DNA of 64,000 nucleotides from Microbacterium sp. Bi121 (GCF_918698005.1 NZ_CAKKLJ010000001.1:124001-188000); one strand, 5' to 3'; positions 24,380 through 32,633 are shown, numbered from the stretch's first letter. The notes: a model not told the origin generated them from the letters alone. Made by a program: numbers and translations.

Positions 24380-26110
24380 ATGAGCACTCGCGAACGCCAG
24401 ATCTCCACCACCGTCCTCGTCATCGGCACCGGCGGCTCGGGCCTCCGCGCCGCGATCGAGGTCGCCGAGCACGGCGTCGACGTCCTCGCGGTCGGGAAGC
24501 GGCCGCGGAACGACGCGCACACCTCGCTCGCCGCCGGCGGCATCAACGCCGCGCTGGGCACGATGGACGCCGACGACACGTGGCAGCAGCACGCCGCGGA
24601 CACGATCAAGGAGAGCTACTTCCTCGCGAACCCGCACACGGTCGAGGTGGTCACGCAGGGCGCGGAGCGCGGCATCCGGGATCTCGAGCGCTGGGGCATG
24701 GACTTCGCCCGCGAGGACGACGGACGCATCTCGCAGCGCTTCTTCGGCGCGCACACGTTCCGGCGCACGGCTTTCGCCGGCGACTACACCGGTCTCGAGA
24801 TCCAGCGCACCCTCGTGCGCCGCGCCGAGCAGCTCGATGTGCCGATCCTCGACGGCGTCTACATCACCCGCCTGCTCGTGCGCGATGGCGTCGTCTTCGG
24901 CGCCTACGGCTTCGACCAGGCCGACGGCACGCGCTACCTCATCCATGCGGATGCCGTGATCCTCGCCGCCGGCGGACACAACCGCATCTGGCGCCGCACG
25001 TCGTCGCGCCGAGACGAGAACACCGGCGACTCGTTCCGTCTGGCGGTCGAAGCAGGCGGCCGCCTGCGCGACCCGGAGCTCGTGCAGTTCCATCCGTCGG
25101 GCATCATCGAGCCGGAGAACGCGGCGGGCACGCTCATCTCCGAGGCCGCGCGCGGCGAGGGCGGCATCCTGCGTAACGCGCTCGGCGAGCGATTCATGGC
25201 GAAGTACGACCCGGAGCGGATGGAGCTGTCCACCCGCGACCGCGTGGCGCTGGCCGCGTACACCGAGATCAAGGAGGGGCGCGGAACCGAGAACGGTGGC
25301 GTCTGGCTCGACGTGTCGCACCTGCCGCGCGAGACGATCATGACCCGGCTGCCGCGGGTCTACCAGACCATGATGGAGCTGCAGATGCTCGACATCACCG
25401 TCGACCCGATCGAGATCGCCCCGACCGCGCACTACTCGATGGGCGGCGTGTGGGTCAGGCCGGACGACCACGGCACCGACGTCGACGGACTCTACGCGAT
25501 CGGCGAGGCGTCCAGCGGCCTGCACGGCGCGAACCGCCTCGGCGGCAACTCGCTGATCGAGCTGCTCGTGTACGGCCGGATCGTCGGCCAGGCCGCGATG
25601 GCGCACGCCGCGGGTCTTGAGGCGCAGAACCGATCTGCGGATGCCGTGACCGCGGCTCGCGCCGAGATCGACGACCTGCTGGCCGCCGATGGCCGCGAGA
25701 ACGTCCGCGCGCTGCAGCGCGCGATCCGCAACACCATGACCGAGCACGCCGGCGTCGTGCGCTCGGAGGAGGGTCTGCGCGCCGGGCTCGCGGAGCTCGA
25801 GGAGATCGAGGCCCGGATGCACGACGTCGGCATCCACCCCGACATCGCCGGATTCCAGGACCTCGCGCATGCGTTCGACCTGAAGGCCTCGGCGCTGGCC
25901 GCGCGGGCTACCCTCGAAGCTGCTCTCGAGCGCCGCGAGACACGTGGATGCCACAACCGCAGCGACTTCCCCGACGAGGACCCGACTCTGCGGGTGAACC
26001 TGGTGTGGTCGCCGAGCACGGGGGTGACGCGCGAGGAGATCCCGCCGGTGCCCGCCGAGATCATGGACCTCATCCGCGAGGTGTCCTCCGAGGGCAAGCT
26101 CGTCGAGTAG
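24380..26110 (+). CDS. Succinate dehydrogenase/fumarate reductase-like flavoprotein
   Basis: 576 residues. The N-terminal FAD motif is VIGTGGSGLRAAIEVAEHG; THTSLAAGGIN-like AHTSLAAGGINAALG, the HPSGI and TAHYSMGGVWV active-site segments, and RLGGNSLIELLVYGRI place it in the SdhA/FrdA/NadB superfamily. No iron-sulfur or membrane-anchor subunit follows, so it is probably a stand-alone reductase or oxidase rather than respiratory complex II. A TACCGT hexamer ends 7 nt before the ATG. It is likely controlled by the divergent LysR gene. L-aspartate oxidase is less likely without nadA or nadC nearby. Confidence 0.88.
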   Translation: MSTRERQISTTVLVIGTGGSGLRAAIEVAEHGVDVLAVGKRPRNDAHTSLAAGGINAALGTMDADDTWQQHAADTIKESYFLANPHTVEVVTQGAERGIRDLERWGMDFAREDDGRISQRFFGAHTFRRTAFAGDYTGLEIQRTLVRRAEQLDVPILDGVYITRLLVRDGVVFGAYGFDQADGTRYLIHADAVILAAGGHNRIWRRTSSRRDENTGDSFRLAVEAGGRLRDPELVQFHPSGIIEPENAAGTLISEAARGEGGILRNALGERFMAKYDPERMELSTRDRVALAAYTEIKEGRGTENGGVWLDVSHLPRETIMTRLPRVYQTMMELQMLDITVDPIEIAPTAHYSMGGVWVRPDDHGTDVDGLYAIGEASSGLHGANRLGGNSLIELLVYGRIVGQAAMAHAAGLEAQNRSADAVTAARAEIDDLLAADGRENVRALQRAIRNTMTEHAGVVRSEEGLRAGLAELEEIEARMHDVGIHPDIAGFQDLAHAFDLKASALAARATLEAALERRETRGCHNRSDFPDEDPTLRVNLVWSPSTGVTREEIPPVPAEIMDLIREVSSEGKLVE

Positions 26111-26213
26111 CGCGAACGCATCGCGGCGCGATCACGTTGCCGCAGAACCCATTGAGGATCGCGGATGCTGGGCGCACACTGGTTGCATCCGAGCACTCGA
26201 CCAAGGAGCGATC

Positions 26214-26636
26214 GTGGCGAACCTCAACCCGTACCTGTCCTTCCGCGACTCCGCCCGTGAGGCGATGGAGTTCTATCAGAGCGTGCTCGGCGGCGACCTG
26301 GCCGTTAGCACGTTCGGCGAGATGCCCGACAGCGGCACAGCCGCGGGCGAGGAGAACCTGGTCATGCATGCGCAGCTGAATGCTCCGGGCGGGCTGGTGC
26401 TCATGGCATCCGACACCCCGACCGGCATGGAGTACCAGTCGCCGCAGGGCATCTCGGTCTCGCTGAGCGGCGGATCGGTCGACACGGACTATCTGCACCG
26501 CGCGTGGGACGGCCTCGTCGACGGCGGAACAACGGTCATGCCGCTGGATGCCGCGCCCTGGGGCGGCGAGTTCGGCATGCTCGTCGACCGCTTCGGCATC
26601 TCGTGGATGGTCGCGATCGAGGACTCGTTCGCCTGA
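26214..26636 (+). CDS. VOC/PhnB-like protein
   Basis: 140 residues of the PhnB-like branch of the VOC fold: NPYLSFRDSAREAMEFYQSVLGG at the start and VDRFGISWMVAIEDS at the end are characteristic. Members are often unassigned. The start is GTG with AAGGAG 6 nt ahead. Single gene after the flavoprotein gene, with 103 bp between. Confidence 0.88.
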   Translation: MANLNPYLSFRDSAREAMEFYQSVLGGDLAVSTFGEMPDSGTAAGEENLVMHAQLNAPGGLVLMASDTPTGMEYQSPQGISVSLSGGSVDTDYLHRAWDGLVDGGTTVMPLDAAPWGGEFGMLVDRFGISWMVAIEDSFA

Positions 26637-26654
26637 ACACTTCCCCGCGTCCCG

Positions 26655-26712
26655 ATGCGGGAATGTTTTCGTCGGTTCTGGACGCTCAGAACCGACCGGA
26701 ATCATCTCGCAT
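26655..26712. repeat. Family II 58-bp palindrome, copy 1 (diverged arms)
   Basis: Two 23-nt arms around a 12-nt loop (26678-26689). The inner GTCGGTT...AACCGAC part pairs perfectly; the outer arms carry several mismatches but share the ATGCG...CGCAT ends. Size and loop match the two copies near 45.4 and 46.5 kb. Its right end covers the stop codon of the convergent hydrolase gene. Confidence 0.8.
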
Positions 26713-27499
26713 CGCCCCGGGGCGCGGCATCCACGCGAGCGAGCCAGTCCGTGACAAGCGCTGCGACCAACGCCGGCCGCTCAAGGGGCACGTTGTGACC
26801 ACCGGCATCCACAATCGCGAACGTCCCCCGCGAGTAATGCGCGCGAAGCGCGAGTCCGTCCTCGAACCCGGTGACCTGATCCTGCCGGCCGAATACATGC
26901 AGCGACGGCGCGTCGAAAGGCTCTGGATGCGCCGCCTCCGGCTCACGATCGAGGGCGTACGAAGACGCGATCTTGGCGAGAAGGCGCACGTCGGCAGCGC
27001 GAGCCGCCGGAGCGATCGACTCAGCAAAAATACGAGCAGAGTCCACGGACTGCACGACGGCGATCTCGGCATAGTCGTCGGCGGCATCGCCTGCGGCACG
27101 CCGCGCTTCGTCATCCTCGAACAGAATCTCCCGCGGAGGCAGCATCCGATCCGCGGCATAGGGAACGAAAGCGCCGACAAGTGTGGCGAGCCCGCGCACC
27201 TGCGAGCGCAGCTCGTGCGCGACGTAGCGGGCGAGCATCCCGCCGAACGAGTTCCCCAGGATTGCGAAGGGCTCGTCGCCGAGCCGACCTCGCAGCTCTG
27301 CGACCAGCACATCGGCCACCGCCTGGGTGCTGGCCGGAGCATCCGGAGCGACGGGCGGTACCCAGGGAAGGTCGACATAAATGCGGCGCCACCCGGCGGA
27401 AGCCACGGCCGCGTCGAGCGGCAGCACCACCCGATGATCGACGCCGAATCCGTGGACCAGTACTAGAGGCGCCCCATCGCCGATCTCCTGAACGATCAC
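26702..27499 (-). CDS. Alpha/beta-hydrolase
   Basis: 265 residues. Oxyanion HGFGVDH near the N terminus, nucleophile elbow GNSFGG, acid FGRQDQV and catalytic His in DAGGHNVPLERP complete the triad. It is probably a cytoplasmic esterase or C-C hydrolase with unknown substrate. The GTG start has TAGGGT 6 nt upstream (leaderless). The last codons, GDAR-stop, lie inside a family II palindrome, so the C terminus may have been shaped by insertion of that element. Confidence 0.88.
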   Translation of the reverse strand: MIVQEIGDGAPLVLVHGFGVDHRVVLPLDAAVASAGWRRIYVDLPWVPPVAPDAPASTQAVADVLVAELRGRLGDEPFAILGNSFGGMLARYVAHELRSQVRGLATLVGAFVPYAADRMLPPREILFEDDEARRAAGDAADDYAEIAVVQSVDSARIFAESIAPAARAADVRLLAKIASSYALDREPEAAHPEPFDAPSLHVFGRQDQVTGFEDGLALRAHYSRGTFAIVDAGGHNVPLERPALVAALVTDWLARVDAAPRGDAR

Positions 27500-27561
27500 G
27501 TGCCCACCCTACGGGCCTGATACGTCGATGCGAGAAGGGTCGGGCGGGCGACGCCCGCGCT

Positions 27562-28326
27562 TCAGCGCAGCTTCTTGCGATACACCGCCACCGCGAACGC
27601 ATAGGCGACGACCAGGATGCCGACGAGCCAGCCCAGCGCGATCCAGATGTCGCCGCCCACCGGCTGCCCGGCGAACAGCGCGCGGATCGTGTTGACGATC
27701 GAGGTGACCGGCTGGTGCTCGGCGAACCAGGCGACCGGCCCCGGCATGGATGCCGTCGGGACGAACGCCGAGCTGATGAACGGCAGGAAGATGAGGGGGT
27801 AGCTGAATGCGCTCGCGCCGTCGACGGTCTTCGCCGACAGCCCGGCGATCACCGCCAGCCAGGTCAGTGCCAGCGTGAACAGCAGCAGGATGCCGGCGAT
27901 GCCGAGCCATGCGCCGAACGACGCTCCTGTGCGGAACCCCATGGCGAACGCCACGCCGATCACGATCGCGACCGACAGCATGTTCGCCACGGCCGACGTG
28001 AGCACGTGCGCCCACAGCACGCTCGAGCGCGCGATCGGCATCGACTGGAACCGTTCGAAGATCCCACCCTGCATGTCGAGGAACAGCCGGTAGGCCGTGT
28101 ACGCGATGCCAGAGGCGACCGTGATGAGCAGGATGCCGGGGAGCATGTAGTCGATGTACGCGCCGTTGCCCCCGGTGTCGATCGCGCCGCCGAACACCCA
28201 CACGAACAGCATGAGCAGGGCGATCGGTGTGATCGCGGTGGTGATGATCGTGTCGGGGCTGCGCAGGATGTGGCGCAGCGAGCGCCCGGTGAGAACGCGG
28301 GTGTCGCTGAGGACGTGACTGGTCAT
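27562..28326 (-). CDS. ABC-2 type exporter permease (DrrB-like)
   Basis: 254 residues with six membrane segments of the ABC-2 fold. SPDTIITTAITPIALLMLFV and GIAYTAYRLFLDMQGGIFER are typical of DrrB-type daunorubicin-resistance permeases. It starts one base after the stop of the ATPase gene, so the two are coupled. Works as a dimer with the ATPase as a drug or lipid exporter; the substrate is unknown. Confidence 0.9.
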   Translation of the reverse strand: MTSHVLSDTRVLTGRSLRHILRSPDTIITTAITPIALLMLFVWVFGGAIDTGGNGAYIDYMLPGILLITVASGIAYTAYRLFLDMQGGIFERFQSMPIARSSVLWAHVLTSAVANMLSVAIVIGVAFAMGFRTGASFGAWLGIAGILLLFTLALTWLAVIAGLSAKTVDGASAFSYPLIFLPFISSAFVPTASMPGPVAWFAEHQPVTSIVNTIRALFAGQPVGGDIWIALGWLVGILVVAYAFAVAVYRKKLR

Positions 28327-28327
28327 C

Positions 28328-29086
28328 TCAGTTCCCTTCTGCAGCAGACGGGCCGACCAGGGCGAGGAAGACGTCTTCGAGGCTCGGTTGCTTCTCGATG
28401 TATTCGACTTCGGCGGCCGGCAGCAGCTTCTTGAGCTCTGCGAGCGTGCCGTTCTGAATGATCGTGCCCTCGTGGAGGATCGCGATCCGGTCGGCGAGTT
28501 GTTCGGCCTCGTCGAGGTACTGCGTCGTGAGCAGCACCGCGGTGCCGGCATCCGCCAGGTCCCGCACCGTCTGCCACACCTCGATGCGCGACTGCGGGTC
28601 AAGACCCGTGGTCGGCTCATCCAGGAAGATGATCGACGGACGACCGACCAGGCTCATGGCGATGTCGAGGCGGCGGCGCATACCGCCGGAGTAGGTGCCG
28701 GCGCGTCGGCCGCCGGCATCCGTCAGCGAGAAGCGCGCGAGCATGTCGTCGGCGATCCCGCCCGGGTCCGCGAGGTGGCGCAGCTTCGCGACGAGCACGA
28801 GGTTCTCACGCCCGGTGAGCACCTCGTCGACCGCGGCGAACTGCCCGGTGAGGCTGATCGACTCGCGGACGTCGCCAGGAGCTGCGGCGACGTCATGGCC
28901 GTCGACGGTCGCGGTGCCGCCATCCGCCTTGAGCAGGGTCGACAGAATACGGACGAGTGTCGTCTTTCCGGCGCCGTTCGAGCCGAGGAGAGCGAAGATC
29001 GACCCCGCCTCGACCTCGAAGTCGACGCCGCGCAGGACCTGGACGTCCTTGAACGACTTCGTGATGCCGTGTGCTGTGATCATCAT
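28328..29086 (-). CDS. ABC exporter ATPase (DrrA-like)
   Basis: 252 residues. Walker A GSNGAGKTT, signature YSGGMRRRLDIAMSL, Walker B IIFLDEPTTGLDP and the DrrA-like C-terminal PSLEDVFLALVG tail. The first ATG at 29086 overlaps the DUF1048 stop by 4 nt (ATGA) with GGAG 8 nt ahead; a second ATG at 29083 is possible. Partner of the downstream permease. Under probable PadR control from the operon promoter. Confidence 0.93.
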   Translation of the reverse strand: MMITAHGITKSFKDVQVLRGVDFEVEAGSIFALLGSNGAGKTTLVRILSTLLKADGGTATVDGHDVAAAPGDVRESISLTGQFAAVDEVLTGRENLVLVAKLRHLADPGGIADDMLARFSLTDAGGRRAGTYSGGMRRRLDIAMSLVGRPSIIFLDEPTTGLDPQSRIEVWQTVRDLADAGTAVLLTTQYLDEAEQLADRIAILHEGTIIQNGTLAELKKLLPAAEVEYIEKQPSLEDVFLALVGPSAAEGN

Positions 29087-29460
29087 TGCTCTCGCTCCGG
29101 GTCTTCGGCGACGGCCGCGTCGATGGCGTCGGCGAGGCGCTTGCGCTCCTTGTCGACCCAGTGCTTGCCCGCGTACGCCTGGGCGAAGGTGTCGGCGAAC
29201 TCGGAGGGGTCGTCCCCCACGATCTCGCGTACCGGCGTGCCGTCGGCGGCCGCCTGCTCCCACAGGTCGGCGAAGTCGTCGAACATGTGGATCAGAGTCT
29301 CGCCGTCTACGATTCCGCCGGATGCCATCAGGTAGCGGTGCAGCGCCATCGCCGTGGCGCGATAGGGGGCGGGCAGGGCGTCGATGCGCGCCATGCTCTG
29401 CTTGTACTTCTTCTTCTGCTCGAGCGATCCGGTGAGCGCTTCGATCCACTTTGCAGCCAT
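29083..29460 (-). CDS. DUF1048 protein
   Basis: 125 residues matching the DUF1048 pattern (QKKKYKQSMARIDALPAPYR, then HMFDDFADLWEQAAADGTPVREIVG). Genes of this family regularly sit between a PadR regulator and an ABC exporter, exactly as here. It may help regulation or assembly, but no activity is known. The longer in-frame start at 29532 is rejected because it runs through the PadR gene. Confidence 0.88.
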   Translation of the reverse strand: MAAKWIEALTGSLEQKKKYKQSMARIDALPAPYRATAMALHRYLMASGGIVDGETLIHMFDDFADLWEQAAADGTPVREIVGDDPSEFADTFAQAYAGKHWVDKERKRLADAIDAAVAEDPEREQ

Positions 29461-29462
29461 TG

Positions 29463-29810
29463 TCAGTCTCCTTGGTCGGTGGGGTTGTGAGTGCCGTGGA
29501 GGTGTTCGATGCGCTCGGCGAGGAAGCTCCACGTCTTCCAGAACTCGCCGAGTTGAATGCGGCCCTGCCTGTTCAGCGAGTACACCTTGCGGGGCGGACC
29601 CTTCTCAGACGGAACCTTCTTGACGTCCACGAACCCGCGCTGCTCGATCCGCACGAGAAGCGCGTACACGGTGCCCTCGACGAGGTCGGTGAACCCCTCA
29701 TCGCGCAGTCGCGCCGTGATCTCGTAGCCGTATGCAGGGCGATCGGCGAGGATCGCGAGCACGATGCCCTCGAGCGTGCCCTTGAGCATCTCGGTCATCT
29801 GGTTGGCCAT
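29463..29810 (-). CDS. PadR-family transcriptional repressor
   Basis: 115 residues. A winged helix with the family's KGTLEGIVLAILADRPAYGYEI and EGTVYALLVRIEQRGFVDV elements and a short C-terminal dimerisation helix. It is the first gene of the PadR-DUF1048-DrrA-DrrB operon, so it is expected to repress its own operon and release on binding an exported compound. A large inverted repeat directly upstream is the likely operator. Confidence 0.93.
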   Translation of the reverse strand: MANQMTEMLKGTLEGIVLAILADRPAYGYEITARLRDEGFTDLVEGTVYALLVRIEQRGFVDVKKVPSEKGPPRKVYSLNRQGRIQLGEFWKTWSFLAERIEHLHGTHNPTDQGD

Positions 29811-29828
29811 CGCCCCTCCTTCTACTCA

Positions 29829-29881
29829 GTGTTGTTGAGTACCAGTAGAAAGTAACACTAGGTACTGGTACTTGGCAACAC
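29829..29881. promoter_or_regulatory. PadR operator candidate
   Basis: Arms GTGTTGTTGAGTACCAGTA (29829-29847) and its near-inverse at 29863-29881 match at 16 of 19 positions, with a 15-bp spacer. The inner ten bases, AGTACCAGTA/TACTGGTACT, are exact. A position 18 bp before the padR ATG fits a self-repression site. Confidence 0.8.
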
Positions 29882-30044
29882 CGAGTACTGAAGTTCGCGG
29901 AACCCGCTCACACCGCGCATTCAGGCCCCACGGAGGTCTCGCACAGGCTCCGTGATACAGAATCGTTACCTTGTGCGCTCGACCCGAGGGCGCACCTGCC
30001 GCCCCGAAGCGGCTCAGCTACGTCAAAGGATCGTTACGTTCGTC

Positions 30045-30869
30045 ATGCCTGAAACCCGACTCGCCACCCGTGCCCGCCGCCGAACCGTTCGCACCCACCG
30101 CCGCATCGTCGCACTCACCCTCGTCGCCGGGGCCGCTCTCGGTCTCGTCGCGACGGCCGGACTGACCTCCGCAGCCCCCGCGACCGCCGACGTGACCGGA
30201 CGAGCAGCCGTCATCGATCGGGGCGAGCTTCGTGCCGAGCTGGCCGCAGCCGAGAGCGCCCTCGAGTCGGCCGATGCCGCCCTGACAACGGCCGCTGACA
30301 CCTCGGCCAAGGTCGAGGACTCCGGCTTCGACATCGACGCCGACATCGATACGAGCAGCCTCGAGAACTCCGTCGCCGCCCTGTCGGACGAGGACGCGAT
30401 CGGCTTCGTCCGCTCGATGCTCACCGAATCGACCACCGTGCAGAGCAAGCTCGTCACGGCCCAGACCACGGCGCTCCAGGCGAGCCTGGACGACGCGGTC
30501 GCCGAGAAGAAGGCCGAGGAGGCCGCCGCAGCGAAGGCAGCAGCCATCGCCGCGGCGAACACCCCTGACGGCGCGCGGAACGCCGCCGCTCTGATCGCCG
30601 CCGAGGACTTCGGCTGGGGTGCGGACCAGTTCTCCTGCCTGAACTCGCTGTGGACCAAGGAGTCGGGCTGGAACTACCAGGCCTACAACCCGAACGGTGG
30701 AGCGACCGGCATCCCGCAGGCGCTCCCCGGCAGCAAGATGGCCAGCGCCGGATCCGACTGGCAGACCAACGCCACCACGCAGATCCGCTGGGGCCTGGAC
30801 TACATCCAGCGCGCCTACGGCACCCCGTGCTCGGCGTGGGGCCACTCGCAGGCCGTCAACTGGTACTGA
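30045..30869 (+). CDS. Exported lytic transglycosylase-like cell-wall hydrolase
   Basis: 274 residues. An Arg-rich N terminus and a hydrophobic stretch (IVALTLVAGAALGLVATAGL) form a signal peptide or anchor; an Ala/Glu-rich coiled region follows, and the last 80 residues are an SLT-like domain with the catalytic Glu in WTKESGWN, then GATGIPQALPGSKMASAG and two cysteines. It probably cuts peptidoglycan outside the cell. ATG 30045 is preferred to an upstream ATG at 29952, which would put an Arg/Gln-rich stretch before the signal peptide. Two GTTAC motifs lie in the 200 bp upstream. Confidence 0.88.
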   Translation: MPETRLATRARRRTVRTHRRIVALTLVAGAALGLVATAGLTSAAPATADVTGRAAVIDRGELRAELAAAESALESADAALTTAADTSAKVEDSGFDIDADIDTSSLENSVAALSDEDAIGFVRSMLTESTTVQSKLVTAQTTALQASLDDAVAEKKAEEAAAAKAAAIAAANTPDGARNAAALIAAEDFGWGADQFSCLNSLWTKESGWNYQAYNPNGGATGIPQALPGSKMASAGSDWQTNATTQIRWGLDYIQRAYGTPCSAWGHSQAVNWY

Positions 30870-30875
30870 TCCGGC

Positions 30876-30911
30876 GATTCATTTTTGTTGCCGCGGGAAC
30901 AAAAATGAATC
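30876..30911. terminator. AT-rich perfect hairpin between two genes
   Basis: GATTCATTTTTGTT (30876-30889) and AACAAAAATGAATC (30898-30911) pair over 14 bp around GCCGCGGG. It lies 6 nt after the transglycosylase stop and 19 nt before the next start. No separate U-tract follows, so it could be a terminator in either direction or an operator. Confidence 0.6.
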
Positions 30912-30930
30912 GAAGGCTGTTTCCCGTGGT

Positions 30931-31896
30931 GTGACCTCATCTCCACGCCGCTCTCTGTCAACGACCGCCCGCTGGACGATCGGCGCCGGAGCCCTCGTGC
31001 TCATCGTCGCCGTCGTCGGGATCTGGTGGGCGATGTCCGGCCGCTCCGCCGAATCGACGCCGGATGCCGGCATCCTCCCGGCCGACACCGCGATGGGCGT
31101 CGTCACGATCGCGGCGCGCGATCTCGACACCATGACCACGTACTACCGTGACGTCATCGGACTGACGGTTCTCGAGGAGTCCGACGGCCTGGCCGTCCTC
31201 GGGCTCGAGGATCCCCTGATCCGCCTGGAGAGCACTGATGCCGTATCCGATGATCCGCGCAGCGCGGGCCTGTATCACTCGGCGATCCTGTACGCGGATG
31301 CGGCCTCGCTGGCACGGACGCTGGTGAACGTCGCAGAGCGCGCTCCCGAATCGTTCCAGGGCAGCTCCGACCATGCCGTCAGCCTCGCCTTCTACGTGGG
31401 CGATCCGGAGGGCAATGGTGTCGAGCTGTACATCGATCGCCCGCGAGACGAGTGGGTGTGGGAGGACGGCCGGGTCGTCATGGGCAGCGCGATACTCGAC
31501 CCGAATCAGTTCATCAACGAGAACCTCGAGGGCGACGCCTCAGGTGTCGCGACGATGGGGCATGTGCACCTGCGCGTGGGCGACCTCGACAGCGCACGCG
31601 ACTTCTACTCGGATGTGCTCGGTTTCGACGTCACGGCCGAGTCCGATGGCGCCGTCTTCTACTCGGCCGGCGGATACCATCACCACCTCGCGACGAACAC
31701 GTGGCAGAGCGCCGGAGCCGGAGAACGGCCCGAGAGCGCTGGACTGCGCGGGATCACGGTCGCCGTCCCCTCGGCATCCGACCTCAATGATCTCGTGACG
31801 CGCCTGACGGATGCCGGGATCGAGCACACGGCGTCGGACGCCGACGTCATCACGGCTGATCCGTGGGGCAACGCGGTGCGGTTCGTGTTGGGCTGA
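30931..31896 (+). CDS. Membrane-anchored double-VOC protein
   Basis: 321 residues. One N-terminal membrane segment (WTIGAGALVLIVAVVGIWWAM) is followed by two glyoxalase/dioxygenase-like modules: VTIAARDLDTMTTYYRDVIG and HVHLRVGDLDSARDFYSDVLG begin them, and DPWGNAVRFVLG ends the second. The soluble part resembles CatE-type (COG2514) proteins, which are normally cytoplasmic; here it would face the outside. The GTG at 30931 is chosen as the only start giving the membrane segment without running into the hairpin. Substrate unknown. Confidence 0.78.
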   Translation: MTSSPRRSLSTTARWTIGAGALVLIVAVVGIWWAMSGRSAESTPDAGILPADTAMGVVTIAARDLDTMTTYYRDVIGLTVLEESDGLAVLGLEDPLIRLESTDAVSDDPRSAGLYHSAILYADAASLARTLVNVAERAPESFQGSSDHAVSLAFYVGDPEGNGVELYIDRPRDEWVWEDGRVVMGSAILDPNQFINENLEGDASGVATMGHVHLRVGDLDSARDFYSDVLGFDVTAESDGAVFYSAGGYHHHLATNTWQSAGAGERPESAGLRGITVAVPSASDLNDLVTRLTDAGIEHTASDADVITADPWGNAVRFVLG

Positions 31897-31953
31897 CACC
31901 GGCCCTTGCACGGCCCGATCGCGCAGCCTGGCAAAGTTTCCGTGACCAAACCG

Positions 31954-32090
31954 TTGCATTCGTTACCTCGCCGTTATACAGTTATCGCACGGTGAATGTT
32001 TGCTGTGGCATCCACCGCATGTGATTGCAGGACACTCTTGGTGCAAGGGACAAGGGCCGGTCGGAAGCCTCTCCGACCGGCCCTTCACCG
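31954..32090 (+). ncRNA. Candidate short leader or small RNA with terminator, upstream of marR
   Basis: TTGCAT (31954-31959) and TACAGT (31977-31982), 17 nt apart, form a plausible promoter. About 100 nt of transcript would end at the strong hairpin at 32052-32085. A ten-codon ORF from GTG 31992 to TGA 32024 encodes a peptide with two adjacent cysteines (VNVCCGIHRM). A further stem TTGCA/TGCAA lies at 32025-32046. It may be a stand-alone RNA or an attenuating leader. Confidence 0.4.
32052..32085 (+). terminator. Strong GC-rich hairpin before marR
   Basis: AAGGGCCGGTCGG and CCGACCGGCCCTT form a perfect 13-bp stem with loop AAGCCTCT. Only a short T-poor tail follows. It lies just before the TACTCT -10 of the marR gene. 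Confidence 0.75.
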
Positions 32091-32108
32091 TTCCGTTACT
32101 CTGTATCC

Positions 32109-32537
32109 ATGACAGACCGGAAGCTCGCGCTCGAAGCGTGGGAGGGCCTGTTCCGCGCCCAGCACGAACTGTTCACCGCGATGAGTGCGGACTTCGAGAA
32201 CACCCCGATCTCCCAGGCCGAGTACGACGTGCTGCTCACGGTCACGCGCGCACCCGAGATGACCGCGCGCCTCAGAGATGTCACCACGCACATGCTCATC
32301 AGCCAGCCCAGCGTCTCCCGGCTCGTCGACCGCATGGTGGCGCGCGGACTGATCACCAAGACCGGCGACCCCACCGACGGACGCGGTGCCGTGCTGAAGG
32401 CGACGGATGCCGGCGCACGGGCCTTCCGCGAGGTCGCGACGGTTCACAGCCGCTCGATCGCGGAGAGCATGCGCGCTCTCGACGAGGACGAGCTGCGTCA
32501 GCTGCGCACTCTGACCGACAAGCTCCGCGGGCGCTGA
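32109..32537 (+). CDS. MarR-family transcriptional regulator
   Basis: 142 residues with the MarR winged helix: ISQAEYDVLLTVTRAPEMTARLRDV, then ISQPSVSRLVDRMVARGLI and DPTDGRGAVLKATDAG in the wing. Acts as a dimeric repressor of genes for stress or drug response; no clear target is adjacent, although the flotillin gene follows. TACTCT at 32097-32102 ends 6 nt before the ATG, fitting a leaderless message. The terminated leader just upstream may link it to a second promoter. Confidence 0.92.
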   Translation: MTDRKLALEAWEGLFRAQHELFTAMSADFENTPISQAEYDVLLTVTRAPEMTARLRDVTTHMLISQPSVSRLVDRMVARGLITKTGDPTDGRGAVLKATDAGARAFREVATVHSRSIAESMRALDEDELRQLRTLTDKLRGR

Positions 32538-32633
32538 GCACACAACACCGAATCCCTCGACGCCGAACATGCCATCTCTGGCATAGTCGGGTGTGCACGC
32601 TCACCGGGAGCGCGTCACACAGGGGGTAGTCAC

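Noticed and set aside
24380..26110. Naming the flavoprotein as succinate dehydrogenase complex II subunit A
   Set aside because: No sdhB, sdhC or sdhD gene is adjacent, and the LysR arrangement is not usual for complex II.
29882..30044. A c-di-AMP (ydaO-type) riboswitch before the lytic transglycosylase gene
   Set aside because: Such switches precede wall-hydrolase genes in actinobacteria, but the conserved core sequences are not seen here; only a small GCCGC/GCGGC stem and two GTTAC motifs.
31996..32112. A 38-codon ORF from ATG 31996 ending in an ATGA overlap with marR
   Set aside because: It reads straight through the strong terminator hairpin and has an Arg-rich, unconvincing sequence; the ten-codon GTG frame fits the promoter better.
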